A DNA stretch of 64,000 nucleotides from Actinomadura coerulea (GTDB lineage Bacteria; Actinomycetota; Actinomycetes; Streptosporangiales; Streptosporangiaceae): the NCBI RefSeq assembly GCF_014208105.1, contig NZ_JACHMQ010000001.1, positions 3,100,001 through 3,164,000 on the forward strand, given 5' to 3'. The first letter of the stretch is position 1, and every line of letters begins with the position of its first letter. The notes beneath the pieces are model-generated. The model saw only the letters and a list, made by a program, of their open reading frames with translations. It had not been told where the DNA came from and made no database searches. Of the stretch, positions 1-9,073 are shown piece after piece. Both the position numbers and the translations under genes were made by a program.

Positions 1-187
1 GGTAGCCCATCATCAGCACGACCATCACCGGGAACAGCAGCCCGACGGCGACCTCGCCCGGCTTGCGCGCCCAGTGGGCGAGGGCGCGCGAGGTCAGCAC
101 CCACCCGTCGGCCGCGGCCCACCGCACCGCCTGGACGCTCACGCGTCCGCTCCTCGGGGGCACGACCCCCAGGTCCGCTTCGCTCAT
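1..187 (-). CDS. ABC-2 type transporter permease, N-terminal part (DrrB-like)
   Basis: Only the first 62 codons are in the window; the gene continues beyond base 1. The ATG at 187-185 overlaps the stop of the ATPase gene (ATGA), so the two are translationally coupled. The fragment has a short cytoplasmic N-terminus and then the start of a hydrophobic helix rich in Val, Leu and Met, as at the first membrane segment of ABC-2 permeases. The pairing with a DrrA-type ATPase suggests the membrane half of a two-gene drug or lipid exporter. The substrate cannot be read from this fragment. Confidence 0.85.
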   Translation of the reverse strand, partial: MSEADLGVVPPRSGRVSVQAVRWAAADGWVLTSRALAHWARKPGEVAVGLLFPVMVVLMMGY

Positions 188-1140
188 GAGGGCACTTCCT
201 CCTTCTCGGTGAGGTGCAGGAACACCTCGTCCAGCGTCGGGCGGCGAAGGCCGATGTCGGCGACCGCGACGCCCGCCTCGTCCAGGGCCCGGACGGCCTC
301 GGTCAGGGCGGCCGCCCGCCCCCGCACCGGCGCCCCGACCCGCAGGGCGTCGGCGTCCACGTCGACCTCGCCGGACGCGACCCGGCCGACGATCCCGGCG
401 GCGGCGGCGAGGTTCCCGGGGTCGTCCACGACGACCTCGACGCGGTCGCCGCCGAGCCGCGCCTTGAGCTCGTCGGGGGTGCCCTCGGCGATGACGCGGC
501 CGTGGTCGATCACCGAGACGCCGGAGGCGAGCCGGTCGGCCTCCTCCAGGTACTGGGTGGTGAGCAGGACGGTCGTGCCGCCCTCCACCAGGTCGCGGAT
601 CGCGTCCCACACCTCGCCCCGGCTGCGCGGGTCCAGGCCGGTGGTCGGCTCGTCCAGGAACAGCACGGGCGGCGCGAGGATCATCGAGGCGGCCAGGTCG
701 AGCCGCCGCCGCATGCCCCCGGAGTACTCCCCCGCGGGCTTGGCGGCGGCGTCGGTGAGCCGGAAACGCTCCAGCAGCTCGTCCGCCCGCCGCCGCGCCC
801 GCCCGGCCCCGAGGTGGTGGAGGCGGCCGAACATGACGAGGTTCTGCCGCCCGCCGAGCACCTCGTCGACCGCGGCGTGCTGCCCGACGAGGCCGATGCG
901 GCGCCGCACCGCGACCGGGTCGCGGACCACGTCGTGCCCGGCGACGCGGGCGCCGCCGCCGTCCGGCCGGGCCAGCGTGGTCAGGATCCGGACGGCGGTG
1001 GTCTTGCCCGCGCCGTTCGGGCCGAGCAGGCCGTGCACCGTCCCGGCGGGGACGCGCAGGTCCAGCCCGGCCAGGGCCTCGGTGCCGCCGTAGCGCTTGC
1101 GCAGCCCTTCGGCGACGACCGCGAACCGTGGTTCCGTCAC
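184..1140 (-). CDS. DrrA-type ABC transporter ATP-binding protein
   Basis: This is the ATP-hydrolysing subunit of a two-component exporter of the daunorubicin-resistance (DrrA) class. The 318-residue product has a Walker A motif at residues 40-48 (GPNGAGKTT), an SGGM signature, a Walker B motif ending LDEPT, and the C-terminal extension typical of DrrA proteins. The GTG at 1140 is chosen because GGAGG lies just upstream and the family similarity begins there; a longer reading frame would run through the operator region. The permease follows with an ATGA overlap. A divergent TetR gene and two copies of an 11-bp repeat in the shared promoter suggest that an effector molecule derepresses the exporter. 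Confidence 0.93.
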   Translation of the reverse strand: MTEPRFAVVAEGLRKRYGGTEALAGLDLRVPAGTVHGLLGPNGAGKTTAVRILTTLARPDGGGARVAGHDVVRDPVAVRRRIGLVGQHAAVDEVLGGRQNLVMFGRLHHLGAGRARRRADELLERFRLTDAAAKPAGEYSGGMRRRLDLAASMILAPPVLFLDEPTTGLDPRSRGEVWDAIRDLVEGGTTVLLTTQYLEEADRLASGVSVIDHGRVIAEGTPDELKARLGGDRVEVVVDDPGNLAAAAGIVGRVASGEVDVDADALRVGAPVRGRAAALTEAVRALDEAGVAVADIGLRRPTLDEVFLHLTEKEEVPS

Positions 1141-1157
1141 CCGTCCTCCAAAACTAT

Positions 1158-1205
1158 GTACGCAGTACGGATTTACCATCGCGACCAATATAACGTACGC
1201 AGTAC
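1158..1205. promoter_or_regulatory. Probable TetR operator pair between exporter and regulator
   Basis: GTACGCAGTAC occurs twice, at 1158-1168 and 1195-1205, with starts 37 bp apart. Each copy is nearly palindromic. They fill the AT-richer gap between the divergent exporter and tetR genes, so a dimer bound at each could block both promoters. The operator role is inferred from position and symmetry. Confidence 0.7.
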
Positions 1206-1232
1206 AGAGTTTCATCCTGAGAGGATCGGCCG

Positions 1233-1982
1233 GTGACCGAGTACAGCGGGGCGGGCGACCCCAAGCGCACCCTGGAGCTGCTGTGGGGGGTGCGGGAGCG
1301 CCCCAGGCGCGGGCCCAAGCCGCGGCTGACCGCGGAGGAGATCGTCCGGGCGGCGATCCGGCTGGCCGACGCCGAGGGCCTGGACGGGCTGTCGATCCGC
1401 CGCATCGCCGAGGAGCTGGGCGTCTCCCCCATGTCGATCTACACCTACGTGCCGGGCAAGGCGGAGCTGGTCGACGTCATGGTCGACCGCGCGTTCGGCG
1501 AGCTGGCGCCGCCCGGGGGCGGCTCCTGGCGAGACCGCCTGGAGCACATCGCCCGCGACAACTGGGCGCTGTACCACCGGCACCCGTGGCTGCTGCAGAT
1601 CACCACGGTCCGGCCGCCGCTCGGCCCGAACACGTGCGCCAAGTTCGAGTACGAGCTGCGCGCCGTGGACGGCCTCGGCCTCAGCGACGTGGAGATGGAC
1701 TCGGTCGTCGCACTCGTGACCGGCTTCGCCGAGAGCGCCGCCCGCGTGTCGGTCAACGCCGCCGAGGCCGAGCGCCGCAGCGGCATGACCGACGAGCAGT
1801 GGTGGGAGGCGAGCGCCCCCCTCCTGGAGACCCTGGTGAACGAGGACGACTACCCGCTCGGAAGCCGCGTCGGCGCCGCCGTCGGGAACGAGTACGGCTC
1901 CGCCGTCGCGCCCGGACGCGCCTTCGAGTTCGGCCTCGCCCGCGTCCTGGACGGCATCGAGGCGCTGGTCAGCTCCCGCTAG
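1233..1982 (+). CDS. TetR family regulator with C-terminal TetR_C-like domain
   Basis: The 249-residue product has a helix-turn-helix at about residues 30-75, including the SIRRIAEELGVSPMSIY recognition region. A long ligand-binding domain follows. An N-terminal extension of about 25 residues and the length fit the TetR_C subgroup, which often controls drug exporters. It starts at a GTG preceded by GAGAGG. It is divergent from the DrrAB-type exporter and separated from it by the repeated GTACGCAGTAC element, so it most likely represses that exporter and itself. Its 3' end overlaps the 3' end of hrpB by 14 bp. Confidence 0.93.
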   Translation: MTEYSGAGDPKRTLELLWGVRERPRRGPKPRLTAEEIVRAAIRLADAEGLDGLSIRRIAEELGVSPMSIYTYVPGKAELVDVMVDRAFGELAPPGGGSWRDRLEHIARDNWALYHRHPWLLQITTVRPPLGPNTCAKFEYELRAVDGLGLSDVEMDSVVALVTGFAESAARVSVNAAEAERRSGMTDEQWWEASAPLLETLVNEDDYPLGSRVGAAVGNEYGSAVAPGRAFEFGLARVLDGIEALVSSR

Positions 1983-4476
1983 CCCGCCCGGTCCGCTTCG
2001 TCGCCACGGCGCTCGCCGGGTCCTCCGGCCACGGGTGCCTGGGGTACCGGCCGCGCAGCTCGGCCCGGACCGCCCGGTACCCCTCGCGCCAGAACGAGGC
2101 CAGGTCGGCGGTGACCGCCGCCGGGCGTCCCGCGGGCGACAGCAGGTGCACCACCAAGGGCACCCGCCCGCCGGCGAGCCGCGGCGCCGCGTCCCACCCG
2201 AACAGCTCCTGCACCTTCACCGCGAGGACGGGGCGCTCCCCGGAGTAGTCGACCCGGATCCGCGACCCGGACGGGACCTCGACCCGCTCGGGCGCGTACT
2301 CCTCCAGCCGCTTCGCCAGGTCCCACGGCAGCAGGCCGCGCAGCAGGCCCGCGACGTCGACCTTCGCCAGGTCGGCCCGCCGCCGCGCGCCCGCCAGCCA
2401 CTCCGGCGCCCGCTCCAGCAGCGCCGCGTCGTCGACGGCCGGCCACGGCTCCCCGAGCGCCCCGCGCAGGAACGCCAGCCGCTCCCGCAGCGCGACCGCC
2501 CCCGGCGTCCAGCGCAGCAGCCCGAGCCCCTCCGCGCGCACCCCGTCCAGCAGGGCGGCGCGCACGAGACCGGGGTCCGGGTCGCGGAGCGGGCGCGCCT
2601 CCAGCTCGATCGCGCCGAGGCGCTCGACGCGGCGCGCGGCCACGTCGCCGTCGCGCCACACGACCTCCTCGGCGGTCTCCACCAGCGGCGCCGCCGCGGA
2701 CCGCGCGACCTCCTCGTCGATCACCACGGCCTGCCGCACCCGCGCCGACGCCGCCCCGGCGGGGCGGTCGGCCGCCGCGACCGCGAGCCAGCCGGGCCGC
2801 GCCCCCGCCAGCGCCGACCCGTCCGCCAGCTCGGCCCCCGTCCCGGACGCCATCAGGTAGCCGCTCCCCCGCCGCGCCCGCGCCACCCGCTCGGGGAACG
2901 CCAGCGCCACCACGACCCCCGCCGCGTGGTCGTCGCTCCGGGACGGCGGGGCGCCGCCCTGCGCGGGGAGCGACCTGCGGAGGCGGGCCGCCTCGTCGCG
3001 CCAGCGCGCGGCGTGCGGATCGGCGGGCCGGCTCCGGCCGCGCAGGGCGCGCCAGACGGCGGTGAGGTCGTCGCCCGCCGCGCGGGGCGGCGGCTCGGAC
3101 AGCAGGGCGACGATCTGCGCCGCGTCGCGGGCGCCGACCCGCGGGGCGCCGTCGAGGAGGGCGCGGGCGAGGCGGGGGTGCAGGCCGACGCGGGCCAGGC
3201 GGCGGCCGCGGTCGGTGGCGCGGCCGTCCCGCAGGGCGCCGAGGGCGTGCAGGACGCCGCGGGCGGCGTCCATCGCGGCGGGCGGAGGCGGGTCGAGGAG
3301 GGCGAGGCCGGACGCGCCGGGGTCGCCCCAGCAGGCCGCCTGGAGGGCGAAGCCGGCGAGATCGGCCAGTTCGATCTCGGGGCGGGGGCGGGCGGGGAGC
3401 CGGTCGTGCTCGGCCTGCGTCCAGCACCGGTAGACGGTGCCGGGGGCCTCGCGTCCGGCGCGTCCGGCGCGCTGGTCGGCGGTGGCGCGGGACGCGCGGA
3501 CGGTGGTGAGCGAGCCGAGGCCGCGGGCGTGGTCGGTGCGGGGCTCGCGGGCGAGACCCGAGTCGACGACCGCGCGGACGCCGGGGACGGTGAGGCTCGA
3601 CTCGGCCACCGAGGTGGCCAGGACGATCCGGCGGCGGGACGCGGGCGCGAGCACCTCGTCCTGCACGCACCCCGGCGCCTGGCCGTGGATCTGCAGGACC
3701 TCGGCGGGCGCGCCGGACAGCAGCCCGGCGACGCGGGCGATCTCGCCGACGCCCGGCAGGAAGCACAGGACGTCGCCGTCGCGCTCGGCCAGCGCCCGGC
3801 GGGCGGTCGCGGCGACGTGCGCGAGGAACCCCGGGTCGACGCGCATGCCGTGCGGCGGCGGGAGGGGGCGCGGCGGCGGCGCCCAGACCGTCTCGACCGG
3901 GTGGAGCGCCGCCGCGGTCTCCACGACCGGGGCGCCGCCGAGCAGGCGCGACCACGGGGCCGTCTCGGCGGTGGCCGACGCGGCGACCACGCGCAGGTCG
4001 GGGCGCAGCGCGGCGCGGACGTCGAGCAGGAACGCCAGCGCGGTGTCGGCGTCCAGGTGCCGCTCGTGGCACTCGTCCAGGATCACCGTGCCGACGCCGT
4101 CGAGTTCCGGGTCGGACTGGAGGCGCTGGAGGACCACGCCCGTGGTGACGACCTCGACGCGGGAGCCGGGGCGGGTCTCGCCCCGGACGGTGACGCCGAC
4201 CCGGCCGCCGGGGCGCTCGCCGAGGAGCCAGGCCATGCGGCGGGCGGCGGCGCGGGCGGCGAGGCGTCGGGGCTCCAGGACCAGGACCTTGCCGGGCGCG
4301 GGCGGGGCGCCCTGCCCCTGCGCGAGGGCGAGGCCGGCGAGGGCGAGCGGGACCAGGGTGGTCTTCCCGGTGCCGGGAGGCGCCGCCAGCACCGCCGCGC
4401 CGTGCTCGTCCAGGGCCGCGCGCAGGGCGGGGACGGCGTGGCGGACGGGGAGGCCTTCGGCGGCGCTGAGGTGCAT
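1969..4476 (-). CDS. hrpB: ATP-dependent RNA helicase HrpB
   Basis: This is a DExH-box helicase of the HrpB family, whose exact role in actinomycetes is unsettled. The 835-residue length is typical. Visible motifs are Walker A at residues 33-40 (PPGTGKTT), DECH at 134-137 and SAT at 166-168. The second RecA domain carries a QRAGRAGR-type motif VI, followed by the HA2-like and HrpB_C regions. I chose the ATG at 4476 because the family begins just ahead of the Walker A strand; a longer frame to 4575 adds a non-conserved, AT-rich stretch. It stands alone, tail to tail with the tetR gene. Confidence 0.95.
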   Translation of the reverse strand: MHLSAAEGLPVRHAVPALRAALDEHGAAVLAAPPGTGKTTLVPLALAGLALAQGQGAPPAPGKVLVLEPRRLAARAAARRMAWLLGERPGGRVGVTVRGETRPGSRVEVVTTGVVLQRLQSDPELDGVGTVILDECHERHLDADTALAFLLDVRAALRPDLRVVAASATAETAPWSRLLGGAPVVETAAALHPVETVWAPPPRPLPPPHGMRVDPGFLAHVAATARRALAERDGDVLCFLPGVGEIARVAGLLSGAPAEVLQIHGQAPGCVQDEVLAPASRRRIVLATSVAESSLTVPGVRAVVDSGLAREPRTDHARGLGSLTTVRASRATADQRAGRAGREAPGTVYRCWTQAEHDRLPARPRPEIELADLAGFALQAACWGDPGASGLALLDPPPPAAMDAARGVLHALGALRDGRATDRGRRLARVGLHPRLARALLDGAPRVGARDAAQIVALLSEPPPRAAGDDLTAVWRALRGRSRPADPHAARWRDEAARLRRSLPAQGGAPPSRSDDHAAGVVVALAFPERVARARRGSGYLMASGTGAELADGSALAGARPGWLAVAAADRPAGAASARVRQAVVIDEEVARSAAAPLVETAEEVVWRDGDVAARRVERLGAIELEARPLRDPDPGLVRAALLDGVRAEGLGLLRWTPGAVALRERLAFLRGALGEPWPAVDDAALLERAPEWLAGARRRADLAKVDVAGLLRGLLPWDLAKRLEEYAPERVEVPSGSRIRVDYSGERPVLAVKVQELFGWDAAPRLAGGRVPLVVHLLSPAGRPAAVTADLASFWREGYRAVRAELRGRYPRHPWPEDPASAVATKRTGRASGS

Positions 4477-4762
4477 CGTCCCAGTGTGCCGCGCCGCCCG
4501 CGCCCGCGAGCAATCAATTGCATCGAAAAAGGCTTTGAATGTTGCGGTGATAGTTGCACCGCGCCTTTCAGCCAATCCTCGCGGCTCTTCTCCGGTGTTC
4601 CCCGAATCGTCTCACCCAATCACACCCGAACGGGCAGGTGAGCAATGTTCCAGGCCCAAGAAGTGGCGCGGGAGTTTGATTTAAGTCACCTCGCGAAGTG
4701 TGGCGGCAATGCTTGAGAATCCCCATACTGGTGGCGTCTAAGCAGGTGCTGGGAGGACGGAC

Positions 4763-5530
4763 ATGTTCGGCAGCTCCATCTACCTCAGGGACCGCCCCGC
4801 ATTCACCGGCGGCTCGCCGCAGGCGGTGTACGAGGAACTCTGGCAGCGGGGCCGAAAAGGACGATTGCGGACACGCGCCTTTCTGGCCGCGGCGACGCTT
4901 GTGCTGTGCGGGCTGCTGGTCAACGCCGTTTTCGGAATCGCGATGGCCGTTCTGGTGGCGGTCGCGGACACGCTCGTCCATTGGCGCATTTACAGCGCGT
5001 CGCGGGTGTGGCGCCTCGGGCTGCGCGGCGACCAGCGCATGGACCGGTTCCTGCGCTACACGCTGGAGCGGCGCGGGCACCGCGTGCTGCACGCCCGGAC
5101 GGTCCCCGGGCACGGGATCGCCGACGAACTGGTGGTCGGGCCCGGCGGCGTGTGGCTCGTGCACAACGAGGCGTGGTCGCCCGGTGCCGAGGTCTCCCAG
5201 CACGGCGGCAGGCTGTTCATCGACGGCCGGACGCAGACCAAGCTCGTCCGCGGCGTGACCGCGCGGGCCGAGGCCGCCGCCGAGGCGATCTCCCGCGCGG
5301 CCGGGACGCCGGTGACGGTGACGCCGGTACTGGCCGTCCACGGCGGCAAGCTCGCCCGCACGCCGTTCACCGCCGACGGCATCGTGTTCGCGCCGCCGCT
5401 GAAGCTGATCCGCTGGATGCGCCGCAACCCGGCCGCGGACCGCTCCGCAGAGGAGATCGAGGCGATCGCCCGGGCCGCCGTGCACGCCCTGCCCGTCGGC
5501 TCCCACGGCTCGGCCCGGGCCGCGGCGTGA
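4763..5530 (+). CDS. NERD-like domain membrane protein, catalytic residues apparently lost
   Basis: The 255-residue protein has one or two hydrophobic segments at about residues 43-75, followed by a nuclease-related (NERD) fold. In that fold the strands around ADELVVGPGGVWLV match the usual hydrophobic-then-GPGGVF pattern. Active NERD proteins have an E-x-K pair in the next strand; here the matching stretch reads HNEAW, so the catalytic Glu and Lys seem replaced. It may be a structural or binding version of the domain, anchored at the membrane and facing the cytoplasm. An ATG start and a long upstream gap suggest its own promoter. Confidence 0.7.
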   Translation: MFGSSIYLRDRPAFTGGSPQAVYEELWQRGRKGRLRTRAFLAAATLVLCGLLVNAVFGIAMAVLVAVADTLVHWRIYSASRVWRLGLRGDQRMDRFLRYTLERRGHRVLHARTVPGHGIADELVVGPGGVWLVHNEAWSPGAEVSQHGGRLFIDGRTQTKLVRGVTARAEAAAEAISRAAGTPVTVTPVLAVHGGKLARTPFTADGIVFAPPLKLIRWMRRNPAADRSAEEIEAIARAAVHALPVGSHGSARAAA

Positions 5531-5585
5531 CCGGCCCCCCTCGCAGGAGGACGGCATGACCCACAGACACCTGTGGCCGGAGGGC

Positions 5586-6173
5586 TCACACGCCGCCGCT
5601 CACAGGGCGCCCACCGCCCGCGGGGGTTCCGCCACCTCTGCGGGCGGTGCGGCGCAGCCACAGCAGGCCCACCACCGGCAGGACCAGCGGCACGAACCCG
5701 TAACCGCGCCCGTACACGGACCAGACGGTCTCGTCGGGGAACGCGGCGCGGTCGGCGATGCTGAGCGTGCCCACGGCGAGCACTCCCACCAGTTCCGTCG
5801 CGCAGGCGGCGACCGCGACCCGGAACGAGGTCCGGCCGCCCCGGGCCAGGGCCACCGTCGCCACGACGTAGACGGCGGCGGCGAACGCCGACAGCAGGTA
5901 GGCGACCGGCGCCTCGGAGAAGCGGGTGGCGATCTGCACGCCCGCCCGCGCGCCGGCCGCGAGCGCGAAGACCGCGTAGACGGCGACCAGCAGCCGCCCC
6001 GGCCCGCCGGCGGTGGCGCCGGGCCGGACACCGCCGCCCGTGCGGGCCTCGGCGCCGGCGCGGGCGCCGTCGTCCGCGCGGGTCAGCGGCTCCCGGGCCG
6101 CGGTCTCGGGGACGGGCCGGTCCTCGCGGACGGCCTCGGTCTCGCGGGCGGGCTCGTGTTCGGGGTCAGGCAC
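5586..6173 (-). CDS. Small integral membrane protein, four predicted helices
   Basis: The 195-residue protein has a charged N-terminal region of about 60 residues (Glu, Arg and Ala rich), then about four hydrophobic helices and a short Gly-rich tail. No catalytic motif is visible. The GTG start at 6173 overlaps the stop of the upstream membrane gene by 8 bp, so the two are one operon and probably act together. The pair resembles conserved actinobacterial integral membrane proteins of unknown function. Confidence 0.75.
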   Translation of the reverse strand: MPDPEHEPARETEAVREDRPVPETAAREPLTRADDGARAGAEARTGGGVRPGATAGGPGRLLVAVYAVFALAAGARAGVQIATRFSEAPVAYLLSAFAAAVYVVATVALARGGRTSFRVAVAACATELVGVLAVGTLSIADRAAFPDETVWSVYGRGYGFVPLVLPVVGLLWLRRTARRGGGTPAGGGRPVSGGV

Positions 6174-6531
6174 CGGTGCCGCTCCACAGCTGGTTCATCC
6201 GCACGATCATGACGGCGACGGCCACCCCGGCCACGACGAGCACGGTGGGGCCCCACCGGGTGCGCTCCAGCAGCCCCCACCCGGCGCCGGCGACGGGGAT
6301 CAGCAGCGACCCCAGCAGGTAGCCGACGAAGGTGGCGGGGCCGTCCGGCCCCTGGCCGCCGGAGAGCTTGACGAAGGCGACCACGGCCTGCGCGACCAGC
6401 AGCACCTCCAGGACGCCGAACGCGCCGAGGTCGGCGGCGCCCATCGCCCGGCCGCGCAGCGCCGTCACAAGGGCGTAGCCGGCGGCCAGCAGCGCCGCCA
6501 CGATGGTCGTGGCGGACAGCACGTTCGTCAC
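6166..6531 (-). CDS. Small integral membrane protein, first gene of a two-gene operon
   Basis: The 121-residue product has about four hydrophobic segments and few charged loops. The GTG at 6531 is chosen because the hydrophobic N-terminus starts there; the extension upstream is Pro/Arg rich and lacks a ribosome site. The last codons overlap the next membrane gene. No family motif is recognised. The operon arrangement suggests a small two-protein membrane complex. Confidence 0.7.
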   Translation of the reverse strand: MTNVLSATTIVAALLAAGYALVTALRGRAMGAADLGAFGVLEVLLVAQAVVAFVKLSGGQGPDGPATFVGYLLGSLLIPVAGAGWGLLERTRWGPTVLVVAGVAVAVMIVRMNQLWSGTGA

Positions 6532-6644
6532 GGCACCAAAGAGTACTACCGGCTGTAGAGCAACCGCGCCGCAGCCCGGCGGGCCCCGGCAAGGGCGGCG
6601 CACGACCGGCGGCGCGGGACCGGCGGGCGGCCGGGCATGGCAGC

Positions 6645-7370
6645 ATGGCGGTCGTGAACGCGCTGCGATGGCTGACCCTGACCCGGCACGGAGAGAGCAC
6701 CGGCAACCTCGCCTACCAGGCCGTCCTCGGCACCGACGCCGAGGAGGTCGACATCCCCGAGCGGGACGCCGACGTCCCGCTGTCGGACACCGGGCGGGCG
6801 CAGGCGGCGGCGCTCGGCCGCTGGCTGGAGGGCCTCCCCGAGGACGAGCGCCCCACCACGGTGATCGCCTCTCCCTACGTGCGCGCGCTCGACACCGCCA
6901 GAATCGCGCTCGCCGAGACGTCCTTCGCGGCGCCGCGCATCAAGGTGGACGAGCGGATCCGCGACCGCGAGCAGGGCGTCCTTCAGGGGCTCACCCCCCG
7001 CGGCGTCCGCGCGCGGTTCCCGGGCGAGGCCGACCGGCTGCGCCACCTCGGCAAGTTCTACCACCGGCCGCCCGGCGGCGAGTCGTGGGCCGACCTGGCG
7101 CTGCGGCTGCGCAGCTTCTACCGCGACCTGGAGGCCGGCGCCCCCGGCGGCCGCGCCCTGGTCGTCGCCCACGACGCGATCATCGTCATGACCCGCTACC
7201 TGGTGGAGGAGCTGACCGAGCAGGAGGTCATGCGGATCGAGAAGGAGCCCGTCGCCAACGCCTCGGTCACCCGCTGGCGCCACGACGGGACCGGGCTCAC
7301 GGCCGTCTGCTACAACGACTGCGCCCACCTCGCCGCGACCGCGGTGCCGCCTCCTACTGCTCGCCGCTGA
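6645..7370 (+). CDS. Histidine phosphatase family protein
   Basis: This is a phosphoglycerate-mutase-fold phosphohydrolase that works through a phosphohistidine. The RHGE motif at residues 14-17 gives the nucleophilic His15. The second catalytic His is H176 in VVAHDAI, and an SPYVRALDTA stretch supplies the conserved Arg. The 241-residue length fits cytosolic broad-specificity members; the substrate cannot be predicted. The 3' end overlaps the convergent GAF-regulator gene by 17 bp. Confidence 0.92.
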   Translation: MAVVNALRWLTLTRHGESTGNLAYQAVLGTDAEEVDIPERDADVPLSDTGRAQAAALGRWLEGLPEDERPTTVIASPYVRALDTARIALAETSFAAPRIKVDERIRDREQGVLQGLTPRGVRARFPGEADRLRHLGKFYHRPPGGESWADLALRLRSFYRDLEAGAPGGRALVVAHDAIIVMTRYLVEELTEQEVMRIEKEPVANASVTRWRHDGTGLTAVCYNDCAHLAATAVPPPTARR

Positions 7371-8844
7371 GCAGCCGGGCGCTGCGCGAGTTCACGGCGG
7401 CCAGCCGCGGATCCCCCGGCGGCAGGACGCCCCGCAGCCGCTCCAGCGCCTCGAGGTCGGCGCGGCCCGGCTCGGTCTGCGCGTAGGTCCACAGCACGTC
7501 GGCGCCGCCCCGGTCGAGCACCTGCCGCCGGACGCGCACCGCCAGCTCGTCGCGCTCCGCGCGGACGGCGGGCGCGTCCGAGCGCGGCAGCAGCTCGCCC
7601 CCGTACAGCCGCACGGCGCCGGCGACGTCCCCCTCGTCCAGCATCCGCCGGACGGCGAGGAAGTCGGCGTCGACCGCGCAGCCCAGCCGGTAGGGGCGGG
7701 CGCGCACGACGTCGCCGAACTGGTGGCGGAGCCGGTGGATCTCGGGGCGGACGGTCGCCGCGCTGCCCTCGTCGCCGTACAGGCACAGCGACAGCCGGTC
7801 TCCGCTGAGGCCCCGCGGATGCAGCGCCAGCAGCGCGAGGATCTCGGCGTGCCGCAGCGTCAGGTCGAACCGCCGGCCGTCCAGCAGCGCGTGCGACCCG
7901 TCGCCCAGCAGCGCCAGCGTCAGCAGCGGCGCCCCGGCGGCCGCGGGCCTGGCCGCCAGGCCGCGCCCGGTCCGGGCGCTGTCGTCGACCCGGCCGCGCG
8001 CCCCCGGGATCCGCAGCAGGAACGCCTCGCCCAGCGGCTCGGCGACGGCGGTGCGGCCGTCCGGCAGCACGACCGTGCCCCCCGGCTCGGGGACGGCGAC
8101 GCGCCGGCCGACCAGCCCGCCGTCCGGCGCGGCGAGGATGCGGCCGGTGGCGGTGGCGAGGACGCCGGTGCCGCGCAGCCCCCGCAGATGCGGCAGGAGC
8201 CGCTCGCGCAGCCGCTGGTCGCGCACCAGCATCTCGTTCTCCAGCCGCGCCTCGGCCAGCCGCGCCGCGGCGGCGACCAGCGCGACGGTCGCGGGGTGCA
8301 GCGCCTGCACCGTCGCGCTGACGTCGATGCAGCCGACCACGCGCCCCGAGTCGGGATCGGTGATCGGAGCGCCGGCGCACGACCAGCGGTGCAGGACGTG
8401 CGCGACGTGCTCGGCGGCGTACACGTACTCGGGCCGGCCGGAGGCGAGCGCGGTGCCGATGCCGTTGGTCCCGACGGCGTCCTCCGACCACAGGAAGCCC
8501 TCGGTGAGGCCGATGGCCTCGGCGGCGCGGCGGGCGAAGGCCGGGCCCTGCGTCCACAGCACGTGCCCGGCGGCGTCGGTGACCACCATCAGGTGCTCGG
8601 CCTCGTCGGCGACCCGCCGCAGCAGCGCCTGCAGCATCGGCAGGTGCGGTTCGAGGGGGTGCGCGCCGCGGGCGCCGGCCAGGGAGTCGCGGTCGAAGAC
8701 CAGGGGCGCCGCCTCCATGCCCTCGTCGACGTCGGCGTCCCTGGAGCGCCGCCACGACTCGGCGATCGGCGCCCGGACGGTCACCGGCTCGCGCACCACG
8801 ATCAGCCCTCTCTCCCGGCGGGAACTCCGGCTCCGTTCGAGCAT
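7354..8844 (-). CDS. GAF-domain transcriptional regulator (AcoR-like sensor without AAA domain)
   Basis: The 496-residue product begins with the N-terminal segment of acetoin/glycerol-type regulators (IAESWRRS). A GAF sensor domain follows at about residues 60-215, with the conserved EDAVGTNGIGTAL stretch. It lacks the central sigma-54 AAA domain of AcoR. The C-terminal third has a winged-helix-like segment (HAEILALLALHPRGLSG) and a helical tail. In actinomycetes such proteins often activate neighbouring oxidoreductase operons; no such operon is beside it here. The ATG at 8844 follows AGGAG at good spacing. Upstream, GCAACGTG is repeated at 8925-8932 and 8936-8943, possibly its own binding site. 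Confidence 0.85.
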   Translation of the reverse strand: MLERSRSSRRERGLIVVREPVTVRAPIAESWRRSRDADVDEGMEAAPLVFDRDSLAGARGAHPLEPHLPMLQALLRRVADEAEHLMVVTDAAGHVLWTQGPAFARRAAEAIGLTEGFLWSEDAVGTNGIGTALASGRPEYVYAAEHVAHVLHRWSCAGAPITDPDSGRVVGCIDVSATVQALHPATVALVAAAARLAEARLENEMLVRDQRLRERLLPHLRGLRGTGVLATATGRILAAPDGGLVGRRVAVPEPGGTVVLPDGRTAVAEPLGEAFLLRIPGARGRVDDSARTGRGLAARPAAAGAPLLTLALLGDGSHALLDGRRFDLTLRHAEILALLALHPRGLSGDRLSLCLYGDEGSAATVRPEIHRLRHQFGDVVRARPYRLGCAVDADFLAVRRMLDEGDVAGAVRLYGGELLPRSDAPAVRAERDELAVRVRRQVLDRGGADVLWTYAQTEPGRADLEALERLRGVLPPGDPRLAAVNSRSARLLSGEQ

Positions 8845-9073
8845 CGGTCCATCTCCTGGGCGGTGCAACCGATTCGCCGGATCCCGCCTGACCGGATCAC
8901 GGCACGGTCCGTGACCGGCTGATCGCAACGTGCGTGCAACGTGGGAGCGCCTACCGTGAGCGGCGCCGGGGAGCCGGAGGACCATCCTGTGGGTCCGCCG
9001 TCCCGCACGCGTCCGGGGGGAATGCGTGCGGGACGGCCCGCTCCCGGCGCTACAGGGGGAGGATCGAGCACCC

